NCBI GenBank assembly: GCA_008694505.1
Contig: VZDJ01000046.1
Coordinates: 1,251,844 to 1,315,843, forward strand
Length of the DNA stretch: 64,000 nucleotides
From: Cyanoderma ruficeps
Taxonomy: Eukaryota; Chordata; Aves; Passeriformes; Timaliidae
Direction of reading: 5' to 3'
The notes under the pieces are model-generated. The model was not told where the DNA came from, did no database searches, and saw only the letters and a program-made list of their open reading frames with translations. Each line of letters begins with the position of its first letter. Position 1 is the first letter of the stretch. The position numbers and the translations under genes are program-made. This document shows, piece after piece, positions 34,502 through 49,500 of this stretch.

Positions 34502-37500
34502 CTGGTCACAGGAAAGACAGAAAAGGCAGCACAGGGCATCACTTGGTGTTGTCCTGACCTGATTACATGAGCAGCCAGGGGTAACCCACCCACCGATAAT
34601 CACTTTATAAAGGCCACTAAACTTGGCTTGGCCAGAACTTTTAACCACATAAAACGGACACTCCAGTCAGTAAATTACTGGAGGAGAAATCCCTGAGCCT
34701 CCTCAGAAAGGAATTTTTTATTGATACAAGGTGCCAGACTACTTAACCTCGATGACAACAGTTTGTGAGTGTAATTAAGATGCTTTCTTTCTCACTGCCC
34801 TGTTTTTGGTCCAAACAGAAATGATTTAACTCCAGCTTATTTTTAAAGCTGTCAATACNTGACAGAAGCTGCTTGTTGCTGCTCAGAGAGTTTACAGAAA
34901 TAACCTGGTTTATGCCATCCCAACTCAAATCCTGAATGAACCTGGCCACTCTCCCTGTCCCCTCCTGCAGCCCTCCAGTGCAAATTTTTAGGTAACAGCA
35001 CGAATTACATACAACAGCGGTGTCTGAAAGGCTCTGGAATAACAAGCACAGGAACAACACAATCCCAAGAGGAGAATGCCAGGACTAAAATGTGAGAAAG
35101 TCAAGATTGCTCCTGCAAGGCAGAAACAGGTTCACCTGCACTGCTCTGTGCTGAATGAATCACACCAATGCCTCTGCTGGTTTAGGCAGTGGGTGTGATC
35201 CTGGGAAGGATTCCTGGAGGCACTAAGCAGGAACAGGCCTTAGATGGGATTTATCCCACCCTGCTGGAGGCAGGGATCCTTTGGGATCAGGGATTGTGCA
35301 AGTTCACACAGGAGTTCTGCTGAGGCTGTCTCATGAGGAGAGGATGGGCTCAGCAGCAACGCTACAGTGCACACACACAAGTCCTGATGTGTTTAGTAAT
35401 TGTTTTTATTAATGTGCTGAAAGCTGTCAGGCAAATGGTTGAATTGTTTTCCTGGAGAGAGAGATGTGGTTTGGATGCTTCCCCCCAATATTGTACCATC
35501 AGGACCAGGAATGGGACAATTCTCAATCCTCTCTCCACACACGTTCATTTTCTCCTAGCTGCAAACATTAACCAAAACACACTGATGGTCTGGTCTTACC
35601 TCTCCATTGAGAAAGCAGTACAGAACAGCCACCACAAACCCCTGGGGAAAGGAGAAAACAGGATTTTAGCACTACAGACAAGGAGAGAGTGTAGATCCAT
35701 TCGGCTCTCAAAGGAGAGATCACACAATCACAGAATTCTTCAGGTTGGAAAAGACCTCTAAGGTCATCCAGCCCAACCATTCCCCCAGCACAGCTGATGC
35801 CATAAGTTTTATTTCCACGTGTTTCATGTTCTGTGGTGCCCAGGGGTGCAGCTCTGAGCTCCCATCCAGTGTCACTCAGCTCTCTGCACACACCAGGGAC
35901 ACAAAACAAATCCTTTTCCTGCTGCACACCAAGGACAACTGGGACAAGTTTCCAGGCCCAAAAGCACCAACAACGGTGGCTGGAGGGAGAAAACAAGAAG
36001 GATGGGACTGCATCACCTGGAGCTGGGATTGGACAGTTCAACCCCAAGATGCAAATGGACCAAAATTTATCAAAGTGTGAGACCTTGTGACCGTTTGTCC
36101 ATTTTGTGTCCATTTTGTGTCCATTTTGGGTCCATTTTGGGTCCACCTTGGGTGTAGACCTGGCCAGGCTCTTGTCCTGCCCAAGGTGTGTCCTAAAGGC
36201 CTTTTAATAAACATCTCCTTCATTCTCTAGGTCTGTCTGGTCTGTTCCAGCTCAGCCTCCCCAGGGCATCACAGCCAAGCCCACCACTCACCCATGTCAC
36301 CAAGTGCCACATCTGCCGTTTTTGAACATTTTCAGATGTGCAGTGATGATGATGCAGACAGGGATGCTAACCATTCACCACTGAATGAAACTTGCTGCTC
36401 AAAACCCCATCCAGCCTGGCCTTGGACACCTCAAAAACACAAAAACTGAACTGAGGTGCTTATTTTCCTCCCTTAAGCATGAAAAAAACCACAGAGAGGC
36501 CAATGAATGGAGGAACATTTCCTTTTCATTTCCTAAAATGAGGGAAGAGAATCTCCTTCTGGAAGGCAAAATATAAATTTATCTTTCACGCTGGCCGGGC
36601 TGGAGCGAGGAAATTTCCCATAAAGGTACAAGAGCACTATGGGGCATGTACAGGAAAAACCCATGTCCAGCTCATTGCATTTCCCCCTGGTGACAGACCT
36701 GGTGACAGACCTGGTGACCCAAAAGGTGCCTTACCTGGAATGACCCAACCACCAGCTCGAAGACCAGCTTCACTTCTGCTTTGAAATTGTCGGGGAAGAA
36801 AGCGAACATGATGTAGTGGATGCCAAAGAGAGGGATCAGCAGCAGAGTGGACTTGGCCAGCCTCCTGTTGGAAAGACAAACATGAGCCACGAGGGCAGAG
36901 GGAAGGGGAAAAGAGGCTGAGGAATCCTGCAGCTGAGCCCTGTGCAACCCTGAAAATGCATTATTTCTCCTTGTCCAACACACTGCAGGTGGCTGGTGAT
37001 TTCAGACCTGGTGGCACCATAAAATGTGACGTTTTTATTCCCAGTAGCTCCACTGGAGGTATTTCTTCCTCCCTCCTCCCTTCTTCCCCTCCCACCAGAG
37101 ATCTTTTTTTCATCTCCACAAGCTAAATCATCATCTAGCAATGTCTTTGTTTGCCTGGGATTTCTGAAAATTACAGCTTCTGGGAGGGAAATGGTATGTT
37201 TAGCTCAGAATAATGACAGGCTACTGCACAATGAATGTCTCCAAAGGAGGGGGATGAACAGCATTAATGCTTAATGGCATCACGCTGGGTAATCAGGGGT
37301 CTAATTAGGAGGAGATGATAATGTATTAAATGTAACCATTATAAAAAAGTAGTAGTTGGCAGGAAGAAAATGAAATCAAGGGTCTAAGGATGCTTGTGGG
37401 GGTTTTGTCTCCCTTGGTCACTCATATCCTGTGACATCTTCCCCGCTCTCAGAGGATTCTGGAGGAAATAAAGCTAAGGATGGGAAATATTAATTCTGTT

Positions 37501-40500
37501 GGAAATTCTGGCTGTTGGAAATATTCATTTTGCCACCTGCAACCCCTCCACCTCCAAAGCCTCGTCAGGCTCAGACCCCTCAGACTGTCTCCATTTATTT
37601 GCCACCTGCATGAGCCCACTGGGAGGCTGAAGTGGCAGCTTTGTGCAGAGGATGCTCATCCCAGTGTCTCCCAGAGCTCCTCTGGAGCTCTCCCTGGGCC
37701 TGGCCCAGGGACAGCTCAACATTTAGGCTGTGACTGGAGACTGTGGCTCATCCCAGACGAAATGAGAGCCTGCAGGAGGCTGAGGAGCTTTACAGGAGTT
37801 TGCCTTTCCCACATCCCTCGCTGGCAGGCACATCCCTGCTCACAGGAATCCAAAATCTGAGTTCTTTTGGATGCCCTGCTCTGCCACAGGACTGTCCCTG
37901 TGTCTGGTGATCATCAGTGATCCCTGTTCCTCCCTCCCAGCAGCAGCTCTGGCCAGTGGACCTGTGCTGGTGTCATCAAGCCCTAATCCCCCCCAGCCCC
38001 TGACATGTGAGGAAGTCACTCATTTCCCAAGCAGCTCAGTGAATATCAACAATGGCTGTGCAGGGATCTCTCCTCTCCCCCCAGTCTGTGAGGAGCATCA
38101 GCCTAGAGGAGAAGATGTGGTGCTACCTTTGTGTACCACACTGACAGAGATGTTGTTTGCAACCTCCAGTGGATTAGAAAATTTTATCTTATCATTTCAG
38201 ACAACACTGGGGCCTTAATTGCAATATTTTCCCTCCTGGCTGGACTGTGGTAATGAAAGGGACATAAATGACAAAACTTGAGCCCCCTCTTCCAATTTGC
38301 ACACCTCACACCGGTCCCTTGTTCCCAACACTGAGCTACACCAGGTACAAAGTTATAGATTTTATTTTGGCATCAAGGCAAGAGCTCTGTGATTTTTAAA
38401 AGACTCCACCACCTAAACACAGGACTCAGGAAAATCATCACCCAGTCACAGTGTAAATTCTCCCAGGAAGCTCCAGCCTGGCTGTGGAGGCAGAACTGCT
38501 TGGGGGATTGTCTAAAGCTGGTTAAATCTGCTGGAAGGCATGGATTCTCAAAACCTTCATTTTTCTCATTCCCAGCACATCCTAGACCCTCCCTCTCTGA
38601 CAGACACACGTGGTGACAGGAAATTTTGGGAAAACACATGTCCATTAACCTGCGTGGAACCTGCTCCTGTCCTTGGGAGTGGGCAAGAGTGAACCAGCAT
38701 TTCAGTCACGCTCCCAGAAATCATAATGGAAAAGTTACTCAGAGGGCTTTGATGCCAATATTGATCCACGGACATGGACAGAATGGAGAGATGAATTTTG
38801 CTCAAGTTCTCTGTTGCAGAAGACAAATTCTATTTCCCTGAAATATTGCTGTCTTGTTCTTGCACATGTCCCTGTCATTTCCAGAAAACTGTTCTGTGAG
38901 ACTCGATTTTAGAGCTTCCAGTACATAAAAGCCCAGCTCCCTATCTGCGGGATTAATGTGGGAATCAGCACCAGACCTGAACTTCCAGCCTGCAGCTAAA
39001 CTCAGACCTTTTGGACTTAAACAATGCTGTCAGCATGGCAGCAGGCTGTGTTTGTAGAGAATAAACAATATAAAATAAACAATATAAGATGCACATGAGA
39101 AGGAGGGAGAAAGGCAAATGAGATGTCCAGGATGCTGTTGGTTTAAAACAGATTTGTCTCAGATTTGGCAGGAGGAACCCACACAGAATCACAGAGTCCT
39201 TTGGGTTGGGAAAGGCCTCCAAGACCATCGAGTCCAAGCAGTGACTGTTCCTCACCCCGTCACCACCTAGAGCACTGAATGCCACATCCAGGCCTTCCTT
39301 GGACACTTCCAGGAATGGGGAGTCCACAATCTCCCTGAGCAGCCCCTTCCAATGCTTCACAACTGTCCTAGGGAGACTATGGTGCCTGTTTCCCCAGTCG
39401 TCTGTTCTGTGTGGGCTGTGTGCTCTGTACCTTTCAGACTGGTTCTGAGAGTGAGCAGGGAAAGAAGAAGCGTGCAGTTTGTTTTGAAAAAAACAGTTTC
39501 TACTCCTCTGCTCTTCTTGTTGTCCTTGGGACTGTGTGTTTGTTGGATGCACGGACAGCAGCCAGAGATTTTTTTTTCCCTTTTAGTTAGTCTAGCTAGC
39601 TGAGGCAAAGAAGCTTCCTGGACTGTTTTTTTTTTGTTTTTTCTTGGGACTGTTTAAATCTGCTCTGGACTGAAAAACCCAGGGGAGCACCAGGAGCTGC
39701 ACCTGTGGCCCACTGGGCCTGGACCTCGGCATTTTCCAGCGCCGAAGGGACTGGGACTGATCAGAGACTGAGAGAGCTGAGCTGGCTCACGGCAAGGACT
39801 TCTCTCAGGTTTGCCAACTCTCTTCGGACCAGCGAGAAGTTTTATTGTTTCATATTATTCATTCCTTATGCTTGTGGGCAATTTGTTTGTTAAATAAATA
39901 GTTTTTTCCACTTTTTCTCGGAGGAAGTTCTTTTCCTGGACCGGCTGGGGGGAGGGACCATTTGGGTTTGCTCTCCAGAGGAACCCCATTTGGAGATTTC
40001 CTCCCAAATTTGCCCTAAACCATGACAACAACCCTTTTGGTGAAGACATTCCTCCTGATGTCCAACCTGAGCCTCTCCAGGCACAGCTTGAGGCCATTTC
40101 CTCTCTTTCTGTCACTTGTTGCCTGGGAGAAGAGCCTGATCCCCATCTGGCTCCAACCTCCTTTCAGAGAGTTGTGGAGAACAGTAGGGTCACCCTGAGC
40201 CTCTTCTTCTCCAGGCTAAGCACCTCCAGCTCCCTCAACATTTCAGCTGCAGTTTTTTTCCTAAGAACTGTTGAGTCCTGCAGTCAGACCCCAGAAGGCT
40301 CCACAGATTGCTGTCTAAAAGTAAAAATCTTGGGGCCACGCTGAGAACTTGCCTTAGTGGGGTCCAACCTTCAGTCTCAGACAATCAATATTTACTCCCA
40401 TGAGTGTGGTGTCTTGTAACCACTGCAGTGAATACAGAGATTTCCAACAGCCCCAGCCAGATGTGGCTGGTGGCCAAGTGCCACTGTACAAGGGGACAAG

Positions 40501-43500
40501 TGTCCCATAGACCCTGCGTCCTGTGTGACAGGTCCATGCAACTATTTGAAGTGCCCTAAAGCACCTCACGTGTCTTGGAAACCTAAAACTTTAAGCTCAG
40601 GTTGGAAGCAGCTCTGAGCAGCCTGGGACAGTGGAAGGTAACTCTGCTGATGGCAGTGGATTGAAGGTGAATGACCTTTAAGGTCCCTCCCAATCCAAAA
40701 GGTTGTGGGATTCTATGATTCTGTGAAGTGAGCGACTGACTCGTTCCCTAATGGAACTGAGTCATCTTTCCAGGTGGTGAAGGAAGGTGAGGATCTGCCG
40801 GTGTCAGGATCAGTTGCCCTTCAGCAGGACCCCCTGTTGGGCAGGTCAGTGAGGGGAGCTCTGTGTTTTACCAACATGCCCTACATTTGTTTATGAGGCA
40901 AAAAAAGAGCTTTCCTGGCAGCTCCCACCTCACTGGAAAATGTGTCCTGAACCCAAAGCCCAGCACGACCTCTGAGATAATTTTGGCAGAACTCTTCAGA
41001 TGCACGTTGGCAGCATTTTTGCTGAGGAGAGCAGGAGTCAGCAGTGCCAGGATGCCCCTCAGTACTAGAACATCTTTAAATATGCTGATTTAATCTATGC
41101 ACCTGCTGCAAACCTGGGGTGCAAAGATAAAATTCCCAATTGGAAATCCAGAAGGAGGGGTGGTAGAAAGCACAGGGTCTGCTAATGTTGGAGTGTTGTG
41201 ATGATAGAAAAATAGGTAATTGGCTTTGGCCGCTGCCAGGAAAATTAAGGTCAAAACCTGGCATTTTCTTTCATAAATCTGAGAATCTCTCGAAGCAGAT
41301 TAAATGAATAATTCACCGTCACAGAGAGAAAGTCTCAGTGCAGGTTGGGCAGGATTTAAGGAGCATATTGTTGCTGTTTTCCATCCTGCAGGAAGATGAA
41401 CTGAGGTTTTTCAGGGTACCCAAAAGCACAGCTCCCTCCGAAGACAAAGATTTATGATCAGTGACCGTGCAGACACTGGACTTTCTTCATTTAATTCTTT
41501 CCTAGGAAATGTTTAATAAATATCCAGGACAGCTGAAAAGCGGAGCCAGAACAGTGGGAAAAGTCTAAAATAATCTGGTCTGGATTTTTATTTTATTTGC
41601 ATTGAAGCCAGAATAAATTCATGCAGATAGACATTTCTTTCACTCTTAAAATACTGCAGCTGAGACCAGCCTTGGCCAGTGAGAGAGATTTTGATCTCTC
41701 TTGCATGTTGTTCATTATATAAAACCTCAATAAGGTCAACCTCATATCCCTGGAATAAAAGCATTAAGCCAAGTAAAACTTCTAAGACGGTGATCCTTCT
41801 CAACAGTGAAGAGAAATGTATTGAGTTAATCCAATCTTGTTTAGAGATCTCTTTCAGGATAAGGAAAATTTGTCATAGATCCTGCTGAATGGCAATTTTC
41901 TAGATCTCTCCTTTAAAACTGAGAGTCAGGGGAAAAAAAAGCCTGTACACTGTGGAGGACAACCTTTTGTTTTCCATCATGGTGCTTCTGCCTTCAGAAC
42001 CCAATAAATATTAAATAGTCAAAGAAAAAATTATGTTCAGCTTCATGATCATTATTATTACTCTCAGTTCTTCATCATTAATCCCAGGAGAAATCCCTCT
42101 CACCCGCCACAAACTGACATAAAACCTGCCCAGCTGTTTTAGCAAATGCTCCATTTCCTGATTTCTAATCTGCTTTAAACCATTAAAATTAATTGATTTT
42201 GATCAGGGCAGACAGATGCCATCATGAACCAAGATGCAATAATTAATTGTCAAGCAGCCAGGCAGGTTTCCCAAAAACCACAGGATAGGGCTGGAAAATT
42301 CTGGGACTTACGAATATTGGCTGGTTTCGTTGTGCCCGACATCTGGGGAATGCAGCTTCTGGACTAAGATACGGATGATGCAGATGAAGAGGATGAAGTT
42401 CACCTGTCGAGATGGGAAGAGATGGGTAAAACATCAGCATTTTCCTCCAGGGAGAAGAGCCCATCACTAGAGAGGAATTCCTCTCACTGGAATGTTTTTG
42501 GGTTTTTTTTTGCCATGGAACGAGCTGCCCTTTAACAAGCCATGAGCAGAGAGCCCCGCTCAGGGGGGCTGGGGACACATGGAAAACCGACACAGGATGG
42601 CATCTTGGGCCTGACATCAGCCTGCTTGGGACTTCGTGTCATACATCCCAAGTATGATGATGTCAAGCCCATCGAGCACAGCTCTGCACGACGTCGGCAA
42701 AGTGGCGGTGACACGGTGACACGGTGACACGGGGCCGGCTGCTGAGCGTGGTGAGCCAGGGAAACCAAACCAAAACACGAAGCAGGATCCACTCCACCCT
42801 CTCTGCTCAATCCCATTTGGTGTTGCACTGCACACCCCCCACCATGACCAAGTAGATGTTTCCAAGTAAGGAAAATGGGTTTCAGGTTTACCCCTGACTT
42901 TTATGGGAAAGCACTAGAACTTTCTGTGTTTCCCTCTCAGTGGTTGGCCCAGTGCCAGCACAGGGGCCCTGGTTGGGCTCTGGAAATGTTTCTCAGAACC
43001 TGTAGCTGTTTCTATTGGCAGCAAGCCAAATTGTCCCTCCTTGATTGTTGTGTACTTAAGAAGGAGCCCAGAGGTGCTCAAGTGCTTTTTGGGGCGCCTT
43101 AGCCCGGTGTAAGGGTTTCCCTGTGCCCGATCACAGCTTCTCTTTTGTTTCCGTACCATTCGTTATTTTCTCATTTATTAAAACCTTTACAAAGCACACC
43201 TGAAGAGCCATCTTGCAAATTATTCTAAGCCATTCTGAGAAATGCTGAACACACTTGGAGTGTATTGAACCCTCGTAGAGCTAAAAACATCTGGCTCGAT
43301 GAGAATTCCCATAGCCGTAGGGTTTTAGCTTTTGTATTTTTCAGATCCTGTATTGCTTTAGTGTGTAACTATAAAACTCCATGGCATGTCAGCTGCTGTT
43401 CTCCTGTTTTATCCTGACAAAACCATTCCTCTTTGGGCCTGGAACTCAAGGGCACCTCGCTGTCTCAGGGCCCAAGGAGTATAAACAAAAGTGAATTGGA

Positions 43501-46500
43501 GAGGGGAGCAATCTGAGGGTAAATGACTTAATTACTTGAAGCTGTAATTGGAGGATTAAACCCTGGTATGTAAATGAACCAAACTGGTAACTGTCTGAAA
43601 AACTCATGACCATTGTCCATGTTAGGTGTAGCCCTTCGGAGGCTTTTGACTGCCCAAGGTGCACCAATTATTGAAGGCCTTTAATAAATACCCACTTTTA
43701 TTCTCTTAATCTTGTCTGGCCTCTCTTCTAGGCAGCCACTCCAAGGCATCATATTGGCCATGTCCTGTCTGAAGACCTTGTAGAGGAAAGGATGGACCTC
43801 ACCAAGGCAATGGGGAACGTTCCCTCCTGCGATGTTAGACCAGAGCAGTCTGGCTGATACCCAGATTTTAGGTGGTTCTTTTCACCCCAAAATCTCACAA
43901 TGTGAGCTTCTACCAATGTTCTCAATGTGTTGGGAACACAACACATTGTGTGCTCTACCAATGTACTCAAGTAATGTGAACCTTGTTTAATAGCAAAGGT
44001 GCAGAGCTGGGAATGGCAATGTCCTGATGGCATGAATTGAATGCAAATCTGCTTCTTTCAAGGTCCTCTCCGTTGAGTCATCCTATTACTCATGCAACAC
44101 AGACAACAGAAAAGCAGAATGACAGATTTCTGGGGACTTAGTTCAGTTTTAGTTTGGCACACAACCCCTTTCTTTATCCTTTCATGGTCAGTGAATGTGC
44201 AAATGATTCTGATTTTTAGAGGTTCAGCAGCTGGAAGGGATTGTGTTAAACCAGCCAATCTGATTCTCTGCAAAAATAGATTATAAGATTTCTTCCAGCA
44301 GTTCCTACACTTTATCACAACAATAGATGAATAAAACAGACTGAAGCCCATCTCTCAAATAGACACTCTATTTTCAAAACCTATGAGTGATTGGAAATTA
44401 ATTGCATTTCTTGGTTATGATGAATTGCTTAATCACTTCTTACCTATCCTGAGCCATTTATCATAGTTTCTGATTGTATTTATTTCCTCAAAAAAAACCC
44501 CCACGGTTTGTGTGTCTGATTTGATGGCAAGTGAAATTTATTAGTCTAAACCAGTATTATCTAGATCAATTAAACTAATGAGCATTGATGACACAGAAGC
44601 TGCTGCAAGGAAGGCAAGAATGGAGCAATTCAATTCTGACTGTGTTGGCTTGGAGTGGTCAAGAGCAAACATGGAGTGGAGCGGGGTGAGATATATGGGC
44701 TTGGTAGAACCTTGGAATTCCGTGGCAGAAGATACAGGAATCAGGATATTGGAGAAGTTGTTTAGATATTTTTTTTTAGATTTTTTTTTTTAACTCCCTA
44801 CAGTAAAACCAAAGGTAATCAATGTGTTCCCAGTGCTTAATACCTTGTACACAAGGTATATCTCATGCACCTTAAAGATCTTACAGATCTTGTGTATGTA
44901 TTTCTTGCTTACACTGAGATATCAGCTGTATTCCCACGGATTTGGAGGAAATGCTGCATTACCCCCTGGAGAAACCTGCTGTTCATCAGCCAGCGGCTAT
45001 CGTGCCCTTCCTTTAGGACAGATTTGTTAGGATATCAGCTGAAGGAAAATCAGGAGCTGCTGGGTAAATTCTGTTCGGCAACGAGGAAAAGATTTATTGG
45101 CCGAAAAAAAATACAGACCCATTGATCCGAGGAGAACAAAAGGGTGTGTTTTTTGACTAAAAGCTTATCTCAGGAAAGGGAAAACACTGTCTGTAGCTTT
45201 CCAGGATGTTATAAATATTTGGAGATGTGTCATCTAAGTGTTGTATTTCTTTCCAGTGAGGTAAACAGAGCAAGATGTCACTATTGAAACCTTCTCTCTG
45301 GAATCCCTGCACGATAAATGCCACAGGAAAAAAAAATTCTTCTTGTAAAGGTCAAAATGTACATGGAATAAGAAGAATGTCTAAGGAAAGATTTCTGTTT
45401 AAAGGAGATTGATTTGATTTGATTTGTTGTAATTTTTTTGCTTCCCTTCCCACATCCTTGACTTAATTTAAGAAAACTCAAAACTAAGTTTAACTCCAGT
45501 GCATTTGACTTTCAGGTTTGGCTCCATGCCCAACGAAGCAATGTTCAACAAGGATGGAAGGGCCCAGAGTTCCTGAGAAGTGTCCTGGTTTCTGTGGTCA
45601 AGATTGATCATACCCAGAGAATTAAAATAAAACACTTCTGTTGATTTTTCTGGAAATTAGCCAAGCTCCTCTAGAACTTACTCCAAAAATACGCAGCTGG
45701 AATGCGACTCTGCACTGGATGCAGGAGGAAAATTCCTGAGAGAATTCATCTACTCCCTTTTTATCTAAGTGGAAGTTCATGGTAGGCCTCATCTCATGTT
45801 GATTTGTGGTGTTGACAAGTCACCCTGGCCAAAACCACTCCTAGCACAGGTCATCTGATGGAATTCAGGCATCCACGTATTCCTTGGGCAAAATTAGTCT
45901 TTCCTGGATGTCCAACCACATTCCTCGACCTCCTCTGGCTGCACACTCCCATGGCCACCCCACCAAGGGGATGGAGGTGGTCAAAGCTACATCAAGTGAG
46001 CTTCACCCCCACCCAAAGTCCTCCCATGGTCAATGCTGCAGGTGAGCGTGTTTATCTGGAGAAGGAATTTCCTTGTCTTAAAGCAAATATTCAATGGGAT
46101 TTTACCTGGCCATGCCTTTTCCATGGACATTTACGGGACATTTCTCAACACCCTTTCAACCCCTCCCCAGTCAGGACTAAAGATGGCTTTGCAGCCAGCA
46201 GAACGTGCTGATACTTTACCAAAATAGACACCAAAATAGGAGTTTTAATGATCCACCAGAATGGGGATTCCACTATTTCCTCCCAGCACCTAAAAAGAAA
46301 CAAAGCCGGACTTAAAACATCAAGCACAGCAAGCAAGCAAACAGGTCTGACACCTTCTCAGCTTTCCTTAAAAGTTAAATTTTGCCAGGCTAAACCTCGT
46401 GTGTATGGACTGGGAATGGCCAAAACTTGCTTTGCAGTGTCTGTGAGCACTGGAAAGTACCAGATATCCCAGATGAAATGCCATTTTTTCCCCCTTGGCC

Positions 46501-49500
46501 ATGGAATGGGCTGGAGGATGTTAGGCAGGGTGAATGTGGGGGAGGATGGTGAATTTCTTAATTTCTCCTGCACTGAGCTCTGCTGCAGGGAAATTCTATT
46601 GAAACCAAGAACATTGATCAAAATCTATGAAAATATTCATCAGGGCTCCAGTGCTCTCCACCATCCTGGATGGACGGGGTTTGATGAGCACAGAGCAATT
46701 GGCACCAGCAGAAAAAAACCCCAAAAAACCCAAAAGAAACCCCCCAAAAAACGACAATAAAAAACCAAACAAAAAACCAAACAACCACAACAAAAACCCC
46801 AAACAAACCAAAAAAACCCATCAAATCCTTCTGAAAAAAATAACAGCCAGTGGTGGGACTGGTCCCACTAAACCCAATCAGTTGTACCTGAGCTATGGAT
46901 TGAGTTAGAAAAGTCCACAGGGTCCAGGGTGGGATTTATTTCATCCTGAGGCCAGAGCTGTCTGCACACACCACCGCTCACCTGGGACTGCATTTTAAAG
47001 CCAACGAGGAAACGAGAGGAAAGGACTGATGTGGAAATGACTGATACTGCTTGGGACACATTTATCTGCACAGCCAGGTGGTAGAAGGTGGATTTTTTTA
47101 GGAAAACATCGATGGAAATTGGGCTGCTTTCATGTAAGAATAGATTAGTGGAGCCTGCTGCAGACAATTTCACCCAGATTCAGCTCCTCTAATCCCAAAT
47201 GTTGGCAGGGAAGCCAGTAGGAGATGGAGAGAGGTGCTTTTAGGGCACAGTTCCTGAGACCTATTTTAAGCATCAACTTTAGGACGGTATAAAATTGCTC
47301 TCTGTGCACTACACTGACTAAACCTGCCCTGACTCTACAGGGAGATGGAGCAAATTGCTCACGTACAGATGCTTCCAGTGAGGTGTATGCTGCCCTTCCA
47401 TTTAGAATTAAAGTGGCCCTAATTATGTTCTAGTGCACTTCATTTTTTGAAATAAATTGAGACAGTCTGAATGAAGGTCACTTTCATTTGGAGTTAAGAA
47501 TGTTTAAATGAAGGTTTAGTGTTGTTTAACCAATCTTACCTAATTAGGGTTTATTTAATCGGGATTAATTTCCTGTCATTTTTCTCTGCAGGTAATGAAA
47601 AAAAAAATCTGTGTTAGGTATTAATATATTCTGCAAATTCATGCTCTGTTTTACTCAGCACAAAAATGCAGGGCTTTAAAGCCCCCAGAAAATGCAAAGA
47701 ATTCTGGATCTTTATTAAGAATTGTTGGAGCTGAATGGGAATATGTAGTAAGAAAAACTGGTGTCCAGAATGGTTAAATCCTCCTGTCTCTGTCTCATTG
47801 TAGAGGCTGTTTATTAACAGAGTAAATAAGGTCAGTTTTATGCAGATAGAGTGAAACCATAGAGGAAGTGAGTAGCCCTCAGGAAATGTGCTGGCGTGAC
47901 TACAAGTCAAAAATGCAGTGAGGAATCTGAGCTGCTTCTCGTACTGAAAAAAGGGCAAATCAGGACACGTTTGGACGGGAAGGATGGATTTAACTCCGGG
48001 ATGCAAATGCAAGAAGTGAGCAAATGCACACAGAGACAAAATAAGCACTTGATTCTGCATCTCTCTGTGGTGTTTTCCCATAAAACCCTTTCCAATTACT
48101 GGAGTCTGACTGCTTGAATAAAAGCAAGAATGAGGATTTCGGGATCAAATCCTCTTTACTCGCACATATCCTTGGATAACTCCTGGATCTGCCTCATTTT
48201 CTTAGCTGCATCCTATCTGCTTCTTATACAAAATATCAAAGGCTGCTGCTAGGGATGAAGGGATGAAGAATACATCCTATCTGCTTGAGGAAAATACATC
48301 CCAATCTGCTTGAGGAAAAAAAAAAATTAGCTTTTTCCTGTGGGAGAGCATTGGGTGTGTTTATTAATTCCCCATTGCATTTTCAGTGTCAATTCTGCAG
48401 GGTGCAAAGCTCTGCTCTGAGCATGGGGCCAAATGAAGCCATCAAGGTCTGCTCAGATTCCCTGCAAATATCCTGACCAAGGCACTGGGAAGCAAAAAGG
48501 GTGAGTGACTGGCCAGAAATGACATTTCAGGGAGACCTTGGAGCGTTTCCTTGTTCCTGGTGGCAGGGGAGAGGTGCCACTGCTGCTGGGTTTTGGGCTA
48601 CTAAAGCTGCAGGGGTTTCCTCGGCCGTAAAGGAAAGCAGATTTACCAAGGAAGGATAGTTGAGTGCACAGGCTTACCCAACATCGAAAAAGTAAATCCT
48701 GACAATAGTCCAGGCAGTGATGAACACAGAGGGGGCACCTGAGGAGAGAAGAGATAGGGTTGCTGTCAGAAATCAGGATCAAATGGTCACCTAATTTCAT
48801 TAACAGATTATTTAAAATCTGCCTCATTTTTCAGGGCTGTTCTGCCTCTCTCTCCATCTCTCCTGAGCGACTGAGGGGACGCCTTCCCTCAGGGGTGGGA
48901 AAACACATTTTCAACCCTCACATGTCAAATGGGCAAAGTTGCCTTTCCCTCCCTGTGGCCACACAAGATCAGCTCTCGGGAACTGCTCCCAGCATTTTGA
49001 TATTCCTGCTGCAGCTCCTAGATAAAAACTGCCAGTGGTGATATGCAAGGAATAGGGGTCACTTGAGACACCTACAGTGTGGATATTTGTATTTAAGGAG
49101 GTCACCACAGGCTCTCTTTAGCATCAAGGGGCAGAATTACGTGTTTCTCACACACAGCTCATCCAGCTGCATTGAATGTCTGATTTAGAACAATAAATAT
49201 GAAATATCCCTGGACTCTTCTGCCCTGTGAGGGAGCCTGGAGGCCAAGTTCACACACAGCTGTCTGTAGTTGGCCAGGTGAAGCTGCCTCTGCTCCTCAC
49301 TCCATGATCTTCCAGATTAGGGTGGTTTTGTCTCATCCTTGCGCTGGCTCTTTTCTCTCTCTTGTCTTTGACTGGATTTAGGTTGGAAATACTCCAGGAA
49401 GGACACGTCTCTTTGCTCTGTGTTACCCACAGATTGTGAGCACTTTATTACCAGCGATTTCCAAGTGCAAACTAAGGTCAGTAAAAGCTGTAATTAGTGC

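Noticed and set aside
34082..34570. 155- and 162-codon plus-strand frames over the last VIPR1 exon
   Set aside because: Shadows of the true coding strand; the minus strand gives the conserved receptor tail.
42312..42403. NET glycosylation sequon in exon 10
   Set aside because: It lies in intracellular loop 3, on the cytoplasmic side, so it should not be glycosylated.
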